Shown: positions 1 through 8,787 of the stretch, one piece after another
How the letters are laid out: each line of letters opens with the position of its first letter
Numbering within the stretch: position 1 is the first letter of the stretch
From: Halioglobus sp.
GTDB taxonomy: Bacteria > Pseudomonadota > Gammaproteobacteria > Pseudomonadales > Halieaceae
Direction of reading: 5' to 3'
NCBI GenBank assembly: GCA_013214285.1
Contig: JABSPW010000004.1
Coordinates: 1-64,000, forward strand
Length of the DNA: 64,000 nucleotides
Translations under genes and position numbers: made by a program
The notes under the pieces: generated by a model
The model's input: only the letters and a program-made list of their open reading frames with translations
What the model was told of the DNA's origin: nothing
Database searches by the model: none

Positions 1-501
1 GCGGTTGTCGGCGCAGTAATTGGTGTGCGTCTCGAAGGGGTCTGGTTCAACCGCTCCCTCGCGGTGATCATGGTCATAGTCATGTTAATAATGCAATTCG
101 ATAGGGGCAAACGAGAAGCAACACAAGCGCACCATCCCTCACGGGCACAAATGATCCGAGGACACTGGCTAATGCTTGCCGTTGGGTTCTGGGGGGGTTT
201 TATTCAAATCGGTATCGGCTTCATTATCATGCCAATACTGAACCGGGCAATGGGTCTGGATCTTATCACGACTAACATGCACAAGGTATTCATCATTGCC
301 GTTTACACAATGGTGGCGCTAGTAATTTTTGCAAGCCAGGTTGAAATTCTGTGGGTTGTCGGCCTAGCACTCGCCGCAGGTAATGCCCTGGGTGGTTATC
401 TTGGCGCACATTTTACTATCAGTGGCGGAGAGAGGCTGGTTCGGCTGGTCCTGAACGTCGTGTTAGTTGCCTTTATCACGAAGCTCTTGTTCGATATCTA
501 G
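1..501 (+). CDS. TauE/SafE-family sulfite/anion exporter, 5'-truncated by window edge
   Basis: The reading frame is open from base 1 (AVVGAVIGVRLEG...) to the stop at 501, so the start lies outside the window; the GTG at 25 in the ORF track is internal. The visible 166 residues hold several hydrophobic segments, including a stretch around SLAVIMVIVMLIMQ and a second half with GGFIQIGIGFIIMPILN, the glycine-rich repeat typical of TauE/SafE permeases. The family moves sulfonates, sulfite or other small organic anions across the inner membrane. The substrate cannot be told from this fragment. The next gene begins about 50 bases downstream and need not be related. Confidence 0.8.
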   Translation, partial: AVVGAVIGVRLEGVWFNRSLAVIMVIVMLIMQFDRGKREATQAHHPSRAQMIRGHWLMLAVGFWGGFIQIGIGFIIMPILNRAMGLDLITTNMHKVFIIAVYTMVALVIFASQVEILWVVGLALAAGNALGGYLGAHFTISGGERLVRLVLNVVLVAFITKLLFDI

Positions 502-553
502 TGTCCTATTGTAACAACCTGTCTTTACCTTTGAGGTCTGACATCAAAATTTA

Positions 554-1489
554 ATGATGATAGAAGTAAAAAATATCAGCCGCGACTTCGGCAAAAAAGC
601 TGCGGTGAAGGGCATATCCTTTCGTATCGACCGTAACGAAGTCGTGGGCCTTCTCGGCCACAATGGGGCCGGAAAGACTACTATCATGCGCATGCTTTGC
701 GGCTACCTTGAGCCCTGCACAGGCAACATCAATATCAACGGCACACCGATGGCAAGCAAGCCACAAACCGTGCAGCGCAATCTCGGCTACCTCCCTGAAA
801 AACTACCCGTTTACCCAGGAATGATAGTTGCTGACTACCTGGAGTACGCGGCGACGCTTCGGGACATCGCACCATCGCACCGCCTGGAGGCTGTGCGAAC
901 AGCACTATCATCTACCAACCTGATGAGCGCTGCATTCGATCCTATCAATAGCCTATCGCGAGGATTCAAACAAAGGGTAGGAGTAGCGCAGGCTATCCTT
1001 GGTCATCCGCAGCTGCTGGTGTTGGATGAGCCGACAAACGGCCTGGATCCTGAGCAAACAAGACACATGCGCGCACTGATCAAAAAACTGGCGAAACGTA
1101 GCACGGTGATACTGTCGACCCATATCATGCAGGAGGTAAATGCTCTGTGCGACCGGGTTTTGATACTGCGCGACGGGGCGCTGGCACTGGACCGCTATCT
1201 CTCGCAACTGCAGCAGGGGAGATTTCTGCTGCTGCGAGTGGGCAACTGTCCTCCATCACTGCGTGAAAAATTAGAGCAACTTGATATCGTCGCGGCAGTT
1301 AAAGAGATATCCAATGACGGCGAGATAATTGAATACTCACTTGCACTAGACGGCAAAAGTGATGCGGATTTAGCGGCCAACGAAATTGCCCGGCAGGTCA
1401 TTTTCCGAGGCGGTCAGCTCTACAAGCTGGAGGCACCAATAAGAGATCTAGAGAGCATTTTCCGTGAGGTAACAGCGAGTGTCGACTAG
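554..1489 (+). CDS. ABC transporter ATP-binding protein (Gld/NatA type)
   Basis: The 311-residue protein is a single ATPase module: Walker A GHNGAGKTT near residue 35, signature-like SLSRGFKQR near 135, Walker B LLVLDEPTNGLDP near 155, and the switch histidine in LSTHIMQEV near 190. The C-terminal third resembles the accessory tail of GldA/NatA-type ATPases. Two ATGs lie at 554 and 557. Its stop overlaps the start of the next gene by 11 bases, so translation is probably coupled. With the fused permease and the DUF4340 protein it forms a Gld-like ABC operon. The substrate in gammaproteobacteria is unknown, and gliding is not implied. Confidence 0.92.
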   Translation: MMIEVKNISRDFGKKAAVKGISFRIDRNEVVGLLGHNGAGKTTIMRMLCGYLEPCTGNININGTPMASKPQTVQRNLGYLPEKLPVYPGMIVADYLEYAATLRDIAPSHRLEAVRTALSSTNLMSAAFDPINSLSRGFKQRVGVAQAILGHPQLLVLDEPTNGLDPEQTRHMRALIKKLAKRSTVILSTHIMQEVNALCDRVLILRDGALALDRYLSQLQQGRFLLLRVGNCPPSLREKLEQLDIVAAVKEISNDGEIIEYSLALDGKSDADLAANEIARQVIFRGGQLYKLEAPIRDLESIFREVTASVD

Positions 1490-4328
1490 TTCTATTATCA
1501 TTCGTGTCGCAGAAAAAGAGTTAGACCTACTATTTCGCTCTTCGGTAGCCTGGTTATTTTTAGCTAGCTTCGCGGCCACTAACCTGTTCGCATTTTTTTG
1601 GATCGAGTCTTTTTTCGCCCGGAATATCGCAGACATTCGCCCTCTATTTGAATGGATGCCTTTACTTCTGGTGTTTTTTTGTTCCGCCATCACTATGCGA
1701 ACGTGGAGTGAAGAACGCAATAGCGGAACGCTGGAGCACGTGCTGATACAGCCGCACAGTGTATGGCTTTTTGTCATCGGAAAATTCTGCGCCAGTTTTA
1801 TTTTACTGTTTTTAGCCATTGTCAGCACTTTGCCGCTGCCGCTCACTGTCGCAGGCATCGCAGACCTGGACTGGGGACCGGTCTTTGGTGGCTACCTCGC
1901 CACTATGCTGCTAGGCGCAATGTACCTCGCAATAGGATTGCTCATGTCAGCCCTTACCAGTAATGCCATGATTAGTCTCATCGCTTCAATCGGGCTAAGC
2001 AGCTCATTTTATCTCTGTAGCAGTAACGCGCTGGCGACCTTAGTTGACGAGAAGTATGCAGAATTACTAAATAGAATTGGGAGCGGCGCGCACTTTGAGA
2101 ATATTACTCGAGGAATTTTCGACCTGAGTGATATGATTTATTACATCAGCGTGGCAATTGCGTTTCTTGCACTCAATGTCTTCGTACTAGAAAAAGTCCG
2201 TTGGACAACGCGAACGACTACTGTACAACAGCGGAGATCTCGTCTACTTACTGCTCTCCTGATGGCTAATCTGCTACTTCTCAATCTATGGGTAGATCGT
2301 CTAAAGGCCGATCGACTCGATTTGACCGAAGGACAGCTGTATTCGATTTCCGAAACGACGAGTAATCTATTGAATACGTTGAAGGAGCCACTTCTCATAC
2401 GGGCGTATCTCAGCACTAAGACACATCGCTTGCTAGCTCCATTGGTACCTCAACTGCAAGACTTGCTTCTGGAATACGAAATAGCTGGTAACGGCAACAT
2501 CGCTGTGGAATTTATTGACCCTGCCAAAGCGCCAGCCAAGGAGCAGGAAGCCAATGAGCGTTTCGGTATTCACCCTACGTCTTTTCGAGTAGCAGACCGG
2601 CATCAGTCTTCCTTGGCAAACGCCTACTTCAACATTCTGGTGCAATACGGCGACGGGCAACAGACACTGAATTTCTCAGACCTTCTCGAAGTGCGCAGAG
2701 GGCCAAGACAATCGCTTGATATACGACTGCGGAACCCCGAGTACAGCATTTCAAGTGCTATAAAAAGAGCGTTGTTAGAGTATAACGCGGGCGGCAGCCT
2801 GTTCGACGGCATTGACGAACCTGTAGAACTGATCGGCTATGTATCAAGGGAAGACTTGCTGCCGCAACGACAGCGGGATTATAAAAATGCTATCCGGCCT
2901 ATCCTGGAGGCTGCTGTGGGAAAATCTGGCGGCAAGTTTAGCGTGCGATTTGTCGAGCCAGAAGCCAACGGCGGTGTGGTCGCCAGCAAAATTGAACAGA
3001 CCTGGAATTTCAAACCCCAAAAAAAATCAGAGCAAGACAAAGAAAAATTCTTCTTTTATCTAACGCTCGCTGATTCCAAGCAAGTTGTAAGGTTACCTAC
3101 AGACAACCTCGATTCGGGTGATTTCAGGCTAGCGCTGGATGCCGGCCTAAAGCGCTTTACGACAGCCTTCACCAAGGTTGTCGCATTGTCCGTACCCGAC
3201 GTTGACCCGCACCTAGCGCGATTGGGCAGGGGCGGACCAAGCTTCAGAAATCTCGAGCGCGTATTGAGCCGCGACTACAGTCTACGGCTGGAAAGCCTTT
3301 CAAATGGCAGCGTTACGCCCGACGCGGATATTCTGGTGGTGCTTGCACCCAGGGCGTTGGATGCAAAAGCGGTTTTTGCCGTAGACCAATTTCTGATGCG
3401 CGGTGGCACCGTTGTGCTGTCAACATCGCCTCTTTCCGCCACCATCGACGATGGTCGATTGAGCATGAAGGAATGGGACAGTGGGTTGCACGATTGGCTG
3501 GCGCACCATGGCGTCGATTTACGGAAGGCGCTGGTGCTCGATAGACAGCACTCCAGCTTCTCAGGACCGGTTATTCGACGTGCCGGTGAGCACGAATTTC
3601 GCGAAGTGCAGGTTGTCGATTATCCCTACTTTATAGACTTGCGGTCGCCCGGATTAATAGGTAATCCAATCACAATAAACCTACCCCAGGTCACAATGGC
3701 CTGGGCGTCGCCCATCAACGTATTAGAAACTGATGGGCGACGCCTCGATTTATTACTCAAGAGCTCGGCGCTATCCTGGGAAAGCGGCAGCAGAGACGTC
3801 ATGCCCATCATTGATGGAGAGGCACCGCGCGACTTTCAGACGCCTGTTACTACCAACGGGCCACACACCGTTGGCATCCTTTTAGAGGGACGTTTTGACT
3901 CTTACTTCAGCACCAATCCGGAAGAAGACGCAAATTCCAAAAAACGTCGCACCACGTCTCTCCCTTTAGCGGCAGGCTTTCTGGAAAATTCTCCTGAGTC
4001 CTCTCGCATCATTCTTTTTTCCTCCAATGACTTCTTGAGTGACCGCGTGCTGCAGAGCATTGCAGCTGCCAATGGCAACGGCTACCTCGGCCCTTTGGAA
4101 TTGATGGCCAATACTGTGGACTGGGCTGTAGAACAGGAAAATCTAGTGGATATTCGTGCTCGCGGACATTTCAACCGAACGATACCTCTGATGGAAGAAC
4201 GTACACAGCTGCTTATCGAGTACGCAACTTACGCGATGACAGTGTCTATACTTGCGCTATACGCGTTATGTACAGGGTTTTGGATCCGCAATCGCCGCCG
4301 CTATTTGGCTCGGGGCATCTCGGTATGA
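1479..4328 (+). CDS. ABC-2 permease fused to GldG-like auxiliary domain
   Basis: At 949 residues this is about the sum of an ABC-2 permease (~240) and a GldG-like protein (~600), which are usually separate genes. Residues ~15-240 hold about six membrane helices (e.g. FASFILLFLAIVSTLPLPLTV-like segments). A seventh helix near 255-273 (LLTALLMANLLLLNLW) leads into a large soluble domain, ~280-900, of the ABC_transp_aux/GldG type (FIDPAKAPAKEQ, PDADILVVLAPRAL, FLMRGGTVVLSTSPL). A C-terminal helix (AMTVSILALYALCTGFW) is followed by a basic tail. The GTG start overlaps the ATPase gene. I infer that the periplasmic domain works with the ATPase. No frameshift marks the fusion, which is continuous. 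Confidence 0.85.
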   Translation: MSTSSIIIRVAEKELDLLFRSSVAWLFLASFAATNLFAFFWIESFFARNIADIRPLFEWMPLLLVFFCSAITMRTWSEERNSGTLEHVLIQPHSVWLFVIGKFCASFILLFLAIVSTLPLPLTVAGIADLDWGPVFGGYLATMLLGAMYLAIGLLMSALTSNAMISLIASIGLSSSFYLCSSNALATLVDEKYAELLNRIGSGAHFENITRGIFDLSDMIYYISVAIAFLALNVFVLEKVRWTTRTTTVQQRRSRLLTALLMANLLLLNLWVDRLKADRLDLTEGQLYSISETTSNLLNTLKEPLLIRAYLSTKTHRLLAPLVPQLQDLLLEYEIAGNGNIAVEFIDPAKAPAKEQEANERFGIHPTSFRVADRHQSSLANAYFNILVQYGDGQQTLNFSDLLEVRRGPRQSLDIRLRNPEYSISSAIKRALLEYNAGGSLFDGIDEPVELIGYVSREDLLPQRQRDYKNAIRPILEAAVGKSGGKFSVRFVEPEANGGVVASKIEQTWNFKPQKKSEQDKEKFFFYLTLADSKQVVRLPTDNLDSGDFRLALDAGLKRFTTAFTKVVALSVPDVDPHLARLGRGGPSFRNLERVLSRDYSLRLESLSNGSVTPDADILVVLAPRALDAKAVFAVDQFLMRGGTVVLSTSPLSATIDDGRLSMKEWDSGLHDWLAHHGVDLRKALVLDRQHSSFSGPVIRRAGEHEFREVQVVDYPYFIDLRSPGLIGNPITINLPQVTMAWASPINVLETDGRRLDLLLKSSALSWESGSRDVMPIIDGEAPRDFQTPVTTNGPHTVGILLEGRFDSYFSTNPEEDANSKKRRTTSLPLAAGFLENSPESSRIILFSSNDFLSDRVLQSIAAANGNGYLGPLELMANTVDWAVEQENLVDIRARGHFNRTIPLMEERTQLLIEYATYAMTVSILALYALCTGFWIRNRRRYLARGISV

Positions 4329-5215
4329 ATCGTGAAGTCACTGCGCTGTTCGCTGTGCTGCTTATTCAGTGCGGTATCGTCGCGGCCGTCTACCTTCCAA
4401 CAAGCTATGCCGAGAAAGCACCAGAGCAACTGTCGATTGCATCATTCGATCCTGATGATGTCGCCAGTTTGACTATCGGAGACGGCTACGACAATGAAGC
4501 GGTATTGATAAGGTCCGGCGCGCATTGGATTATACCCGAACTACACGGTCTGCCCGCGGACGCAAGCAAGATTAATGCGTTGCTGCCACGGCTAGTTCGA
4601 CAGAGTGCCGGTTGGCCCGTCGGCAATTCCAAGCCAGCTCAGCAGCGCTTCCAAGTGAGCAAAACCAATTATCAACGACGCTTGAAACTGGGTGCGATTA
4701 GCGCGGACATCGCCACAATCTACCTAGGCACATCCCCAGGCTTTGGTAAGGTACACGCGCGCAATGCTGACGACGACGCCATCTTTCCTGTTGAGCTCAA
4801 TAATTTCGATTTACCTGCGGTAGCGAGCAAGTGGTTGGATCCCCGTTTGCTGCAAGTCAGAGTGCCTATTCGTATCGATACAGATCTTTACCATCTGCGG
4901 CTAGAGGATGGTGCCTGGCTAACGGGTAATGGCCGACTACCGGGTGAAGCGACGCTATTGACTTTGCTGACTGCACTGAAAACGCTAGAGGTCGTTGGCT
5001 TGGCGGACGAGGACCAGGCTCGTCACCTGGCAGCGTTGGAAGCAGACACTATCATGGTAATAGAAAGCCTTGCAGGGACAGTGACTTTTGAATTTAAGAG
5101 CTGGGCAGAGCAATATTTCGTCTTCAGCGACGAATATCCTTTACTTTTTCAGATAGGCCAACAGGACTATGCTCGCCTCACTGATATCGACCTCGGACTG
5201 ATTACGTCTGAATAG
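4325..5215 (+). CDS. DUF4340 domain protein of the Gld-like ABC operon
   Basis: The ATG at 4325 overlaps the permease stop (ATGA), which decides the start over the upstream one at 4268. The 296-residue protein has one N-terminal membrane anchor (TALFAVLLIQCGIVAAVYL) and an otherwise soluble body. The body shows the DUF4340 pattern: an early strand region (VASLTIGDGYDNEAVLIRSG), paired WIIPELHGLPADASKI and LLTLLTALKTLEV blocks, and a vanishing C terminus. DUF4340 genes regularly follow GldA/GldG-like genes in proteobacteria. The function is unknown. It is probably a periplasmic partner of the GldG-like domain. Confidence 0.8.
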   Translation: MNREVTALFAVLLIQCGIVAAVYLPTSYAEKAPEQLSIASFDPDDVASLTIGDGYDNEAVLIRSGAHWIIPELHGLPADASKINALLPRLVRQSAGWPVGNSKPAQQRFQVSKTNYQRRLKLGAISADIATIYLGTSPGFGKVHARNADDDAIFPVELNNFDLPAVASKWLDPRLLQVRVPIRIDTDLYHLRLEDGAWLTGNGRLPGEATLLTLLTALKTLEVVGLADEDQARHLAALEADTIMVIESLAGTVTFEFKSWAEQYFVFSDEYPLLFQIGQQDYARLTDIDLGLITSE

Positions 5216-5484
5216 TGGGCGTAGCAGCATTCTTTCTAGCCTGCTATGTTAAACTGTCGCTGCTCTCCGACGACACGACACTGCCTTGCGTGAAAACGCT
5301 ACGGTTCAGAATTTCAGGATTGATCGTGTCGTTCATGGGTAGTGGCATTGAAGCGGCCATCTGTTGCGAAGCGGGAGTCGTCGTCTATCCTGACGACTGG
5401 AGAGGCTTGCCCTGTCCGCAGATTATTGTGGGGCGCTGGCAGAAAAATCCGATGGCCCTGCAACAAATCGCTCCAAGCCGGTAG
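5215..5484 (+). CDS. doubtful ORF in the gap between DUF4340 and marC-like genes
   Basis: This 89-codon frame begins with a GTG inside the end of the DUF4340 gene and has no good ribosome site. I recognise no domain, only a weakly hydrophobic start (AAFFLACYVKLSLL) and five cysteines. It is the only reasonable frame in the 335 bases between 5216 and 5550; nothing else is seen there except the presumed marC promoter. Codon use looks poor and a spurious call is more likely than a gene. Confidence 0.15.
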   Translation: MGVAAFFLACYVKLSLLSDDTTLPCVKTLRFRISGLIVSFMGSGIEAAICCEAGVVVYPDDWRGLPCPQIIVGRWQKNPMALQQIAPSR

Positions 5485-5550
5485 GGCCGCAGTATACCCA
5501 ACAGGAGGTTACTAGCCTGTGCATATATTGATCTCAAAACGGTGCAGTCC

Positions 5551-6180
5551 ATGAGCTGGGAATTTTTACTGCGAGAGTTCATTTCAATCTGGGTAGTTGT
5601 CGACCCATTCGGAACTATTCCTGTGTTCATCAGCGTAACAGCAGGACTCAGCGCAGTAAGCAAACGCGCCATCGCGGTGAAAGCAACCATTATCGCCACT
5701 CTGATCCTTTTATTCTTTATCGTCGCCGGTCAACGCTTGATTGAAGCCATGGGCATTCATCTCGAAGCCTTCCAGCTGGCGGGCGGCATCGTATTATTCA
5801 TTTTTGCGATGACAATGATCTTCGGCGACGGTAAACCCGCGCGTGAGAAGGAGCAATTCGATGGCGATACTAGCCACCTCGCCATATTTCCCCTCGCGAT
5901 GCCCTCTCTGGCATCACCGGGAGCCATGCTCGCGGTTGTTATGCTGACGGATAATTACCGGTATTCCATTACCGAACAGTTTATCACAGTAGGCATAATG
6001 TTTAGCGTCATGCTCTTTACACTGACTCTACTTTTGCTGGCCACACCCATTCAAAGAATAATCGGAGAAGGCGGTGCAAGTGTTATCAGCCGTGTCATGG
6101 GGTTGATTCTCGCTTCTGTTGCCGTGGACAATAGCCTTGACGCCATCGACAGCTTTTTCAACCTAGGCGCAGTGGGCTAA
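5551..6180 (+). CDS. MarC-family (UPF0056) inner-membrane protein
   Basis: The protein has 209 residues with about six membrane helices. The MarC hallmarks are present: VVVDPFGTIPVF near residue 15, a half-way segment AMPSLASPGAML that repeats the Pro-Gly pattern, and the C-terminal MGLILASVAVDNSLDAI. I prefer the ATG at 5551 (MSWEFLL) over the GTG at 5542, because homologues start this way. Family members are integral membrane proteins once linked to antibiotic resistance, but no activity is proven. The gene appears monocistronic, with the downstream gene convergent. Confidence 0.85.
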   Translation: MSWEFLLREFISIWVVVDPFGTIPVFISVTAGLSAVSKRAIAVKATIIATLILLFFIVAGQRLIEAMGIHLEAFQLAGGIVLFIFAMTMIFGDGKPAREKEQFDGDTSHLAIFPLAMPSLASPGAMLAVVMLTDNYRYSITEQFITVGIMFSVMLFTLTLLLLATPIQRIIGEGGASVISRVMGLILASVAVDNSLDAIDSFFNLGAVG

Positions 6181-6267
6181 TTACTCGAGCGGCGGAATAT
6201 CGAGGCTACTATATCGTCGCGGATTACCATACACGAGGCAGCATATCGCTATAGATAGCGGTCCAAA

Positions 6268-7071
6268 TCAATCTTCGTAGTTTGGAGAGCGGCCCTCCCT
6301 ACGTGCCTGAATAGCCTCCTCAAAGTTTTTTGTCGTCATACGTACGAACAACTGAGCGTGACCCTCATGATTCATGTGAGAGTGCAGACTTCCTGCATCA
6401 ATGCCAGCCCATAACATCTGTTTACTCAACTCCACGCCCAATTGGCTGTAACCGTTAATGCGCCTTGCAACAGCGTAGCACTCATCAAGCAGTCGACGCG
6501 GATGTACCACTCTGGAGACTATACCTATCTCTTGGGCCTCCTCGGCATCAACATCGCGTCCCGTCAACATAATTTCGAAGGCCCGGCTAGTGCCAATCGC
6601 TCGGGGTAACAGATAGCTCAAACCCAGCTCCGCAGATGTGAGACCATTATTAATCCCAGCGGGACGGAAATAGGCCGTGTCCGAAGCAATACGGATATCT
6701 GTTGCCATAGCCAGACAGAAACCACCGCCAATAGCAGGTCCGTTGATCGCGCCAATGACGGGTTGATGCATGCTGTGAATCGCTTTAATCACATCGTCTA
6801 GGATGCGCATTGCACGACGAGCAATGCCAGGCACAGTTAGCCCATCGAAGATATCCATCCAGCCAGGGTCTTCCAGATCGGCGCCGGAGCAGAAACCCGC
6901 CCCCGTGCCAGTCACGATCACGACCCGCGTTTCATTATCAAAACTCACTTCCTCCAGTGCCTTCTTGAAGGGAACCATCACATCAAAGGCCATGGCATTC
7001 ATACGATCGGGCCGGTTTAAAGTGATCTGAGTTATATACGGATGTGGTTTCTCAACGATAACAAATGACAT
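6268..7071 (-). CDS. enoyl-CoA hydratase/isomerase family protein
   Basis: This is a crotonase-fold protein of 267 residues with the oxyanion-hole segments GAGFCSGADLEDP (near 65) and GPAIGGGFCLAMATDIRIAS (near 110). It also has LTSAELGLSYLLPRAIGTSRAFEIMLTG, where the glutamate lies at a position used for catalysis in this family. The ATG at 7071 has AGGA eight bases upstream and replaces the longer frame from 7098. It stands alone, not in the valine operon, and differs in sequence from the hydratase at 9910-10698. The substrate is unknown; a role in fatty-acid or terpenoid acyl-CoA breakdown is possible. Confidence 0.88.
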   Translation of the reverse strand: MSFVIVEKPHPYITQITLNRPDRMNAMAFDVMVPFKKALEEVSFDNETRVVIVTGTGAGFCSGADLEDPGWMDIFDGLTVPGIARRAMRILDDVIKAIHSMHQPVIGAINGPAIGGGFCLAMATDIRIASDTAYFRPAGINNGLTSAELGLSYLLPRAIGTSRAFEIMLTGRDVDAEEAQEIGIVSRVVHPRRLLDECYAVARRINGYSQLGVELSKQMLWAGIDAGSLHSHMNHEGHAQLFVRMTTKNFEEAIQARREGRSPNYED

Positions 7072-7448
7072 GGGAAATCCTGCGCGTTGTCTGTCCAAGC
7101 GTCAAGACTACGCTTTTGATGACGCTGCCTCCATGGCTAAATAGGCCAGTGTGGCTGGGTCTATATCGACCATTGCACCAAATCCCAGCTGTCGAAGAAG
7201 CCGAAAGCACAATGCCTGTGAAACAGCATACAGCTCTGGGAAAACCCAAGGGTAAACCAAATGCTCTGATGAAAATAATGCAAAAAAGAACTCAATACCC
7301 GGGAAGAGAAGAAGACTAGTCTATCCGCGGTGTATCTCTTTAGGTTCAGTCGTGTTGCAATGAATAGTCTAGACTTTAGCGGCGATTTTATTACCCATTT
7401 ACACGCAATGCCAGCATCAGAAAACACAAATGCAAGAGGAGATTGACC
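7072..7448. other. 377-base intergenic region, no confident gene
   Basis: This spacer separates the divergent hydratase and PepSY genes and should hold both promoters. A frame ending at 7319 contains an ATG at 7212 for a very basic 35-residue peptide (MPVKQHTALGKPKG...), but it lacks a clear ribosome site and I do not call it. Two ten-base palindromes, AGACTAGTCT (about 7313) and AGTCTAGACT (about 7366), lie about 50 bases apart. They may be chance or operator-like. Confidence 0.4.
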
Positions 7449-7715
7449 ATGAAACCCACCGTAAAACTCTTTTTTTTCACTTGGCTCTATTCTCTGGGAT
7501 TCAATGCCGCAACGGCAGGCGATATACCACCACAAAACTCACTGCCACTTTCCAAAGTTGTCACCGCCTTAGAGAAAAAGGGGTTCACCCCCATTACTGA
7601 AATTTCAATGGACGACAACGTCTGGCAGGTGGAAGCATTCATCAGCGGCGATGAACGCGCACTAACAGTTGACCCAACGACCGCGGAAATTCTGTCCGAT
7701 CAGCCGGCCCACTGA
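7449..7715 (+). CDS. small secreted PepSY-like protein
   Basis: The protein has 88 residues. A signal peptide (TVKLFFFTWLYSLGFNAATAG) is followed by one PepSY-like module: PLSKVVTALEKKGFTPITEISMDD, then WQVEAFISGDERALTVDPTTAEIL. PepSY modules bind or inhibit partner proteins in the periplasm. Short forms next to no peptidase are common in proteobacteria and often respond to metals or redox stress. The ATG at 7449 sits seven bases after AGAGGAG, which rules against the TTG at 7443. Eight consecutive T bases lie early in the gene. It appears monocistronic, with the convergent mmsB downstream. Confidence 0.7.
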   Translation: MKPTVKLFFFTWLYSLGFNAATAGDIPPQNSLPLSKVVTALEKKGFTPITEISMDDNVWQVEAFISGDERALTVDPTTAEILSDQPAH

Positions 7716-7879
7716 GCGTATCAATTGCGTATTTATTATCAGCGGATGCTCTACCCGTGCTCATCATTTTCATGCTGCCGAGCGGGCGGCATGTTCGAAT
7801 CCTATTGAGGGAGCTCGAGAATTGACGCGCCTTCATCCTGCACTAAGCCTGGGAGGGATCGCGTTACTGGATGCAGAAT

Positions 7880-8764
7880 TTAGGTTTTCAGTTTCTGCAA
7901 AATACTCGAGAAGTCGCGCTGGCCATTCCCCGCCTCCTGGTGCTGTGCATAAAGTTCTCCAGCGAGTTTGCCCATCGCATTATTCACCTTACAGCGTTCA
8001 GCAATGCCCTGAGCCAACCCCAGATCTTTCACCATAAGATCAACCATGAAGCCAGGCTGGTAGCCATTGCTTGACGGGGCATTTTCAATCACATCCGGAT
8101 AGGGATTGTATACTTCGAGGGACCAGTTACGGCCTGAACTGGCCAGCATGATCTCCGACAGTATCTTCGGATCCAAACCATTGCGGACACCCATCTCTAA
8201 TGCCTCACAGGTACCTATCATATGAATGGCCAAGAGCATATTGTTGCAGCCTTTTGCCACCTGGCCAGAACCCGCAGGACCCGCATGGAAGATATTCCTA
8301 CCCATATGACTGAGAATCACTTCTGCCTTTTCAAATGTTGCAGCATCTCCGCCGCACATGAAGGCAAGAGTGCCTGCCTGCGCCGCGGCAACACCGCCTG
8401 AGACCGGCGCGTCCATAAAGCCAATACCCAGCGCAGCAGCTGACTCACCTACCTTGCGCGCAGTCTGCGCATCAATGGTGCTGCAATCGAGAACCGTCGT
8501 CTTTTCATCCAGGTCGGCCAACAACCCGGTTGTACCCAGATAAGTCTCCGCGACGTGCTTACCTGCAGGCAGCATAGAAATAACATAATCCATACCCGAA
8601 CTTGCTTCCGAAGCAGAGCCAGCAACCTCGGCGCCCGCCATCTCAATCTGCTCACAGGCCGCCTGGGAAAGATCATACACCGCAACGGAGTGGCCTGCCT
8701 TCAGCAGGTTAATGGCCATGGGGCCGCCCATGTTCCCAAGCCCGATAAACGCAACGTTAGCCAT
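7880..8764 (-). CDS. mmsB: 3-hydroxyisobutyrate dehydrogenase
   Basis: This 294-residue enzyme oxidises 3-hydroxyisobutyrate to methylmalonate semialdehyde with NAD in valine degradation. An N-terminal Rossmann fold (VAFIGLGNMGGPMAINL) is followed by the substrate motif DAPVSGGVAAAQAGTLAFMCGG. The catalytic lysine lies in GSGQVAKGCNNMLL. The all-helical C-terminal half carries KDLGLAQGIAE. The ATG at 8764 gives the usual start MANVAFIGLG; the longer frame from 8818 runs into the upstream gene. It is the last gene of the five-gene valine operon and acts on the product of the hydrolase encoded just upstream. Confidence 0.93.
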   Translation of the reverse strand: MANVAFIGLGNMGGPMAINLLKAGHSVAVYDLSQAACEQIEMAGAEVAGSASEASSGMDYVISMLPAGKHVAETYLGTTGLLADLDEKTTVLDCSTIDAQTARKVGESAAALGIGFMDAPVSGGVAAAQAGTLAFMCGGDAATFEKAEVILSHMGRNIFHAGPAGSGQVAKGCNNMLLAIHMIGTCEALEMGVRNGLDPKILSEIMLASSGRNWSLEVYNPYPDVIENAPSSNGYQPGFMVDLMVKDLGLAQGIAERCKVNNAMGKLAGELYAQHQEAGNGQRDFSSILQKLKT

Positions 8765-8787
8765 AGTGGGGCTCTCCGCAGTGTGGG

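Noticed and set aside
7065-7319. 84-codon ORF upstream of PepSY gene
   Set aside because: It begins in the antisense of the hydratase gene; only its last 35 basic codons are unique and no ribosome site is seen.
7775-7830. tRNA-like T-loop GTTCGAATCC after the PepSY gene
   Set aside because: The flanking bases cannot form the five-pair T stem, and no acceptor or anticodon arms are present.
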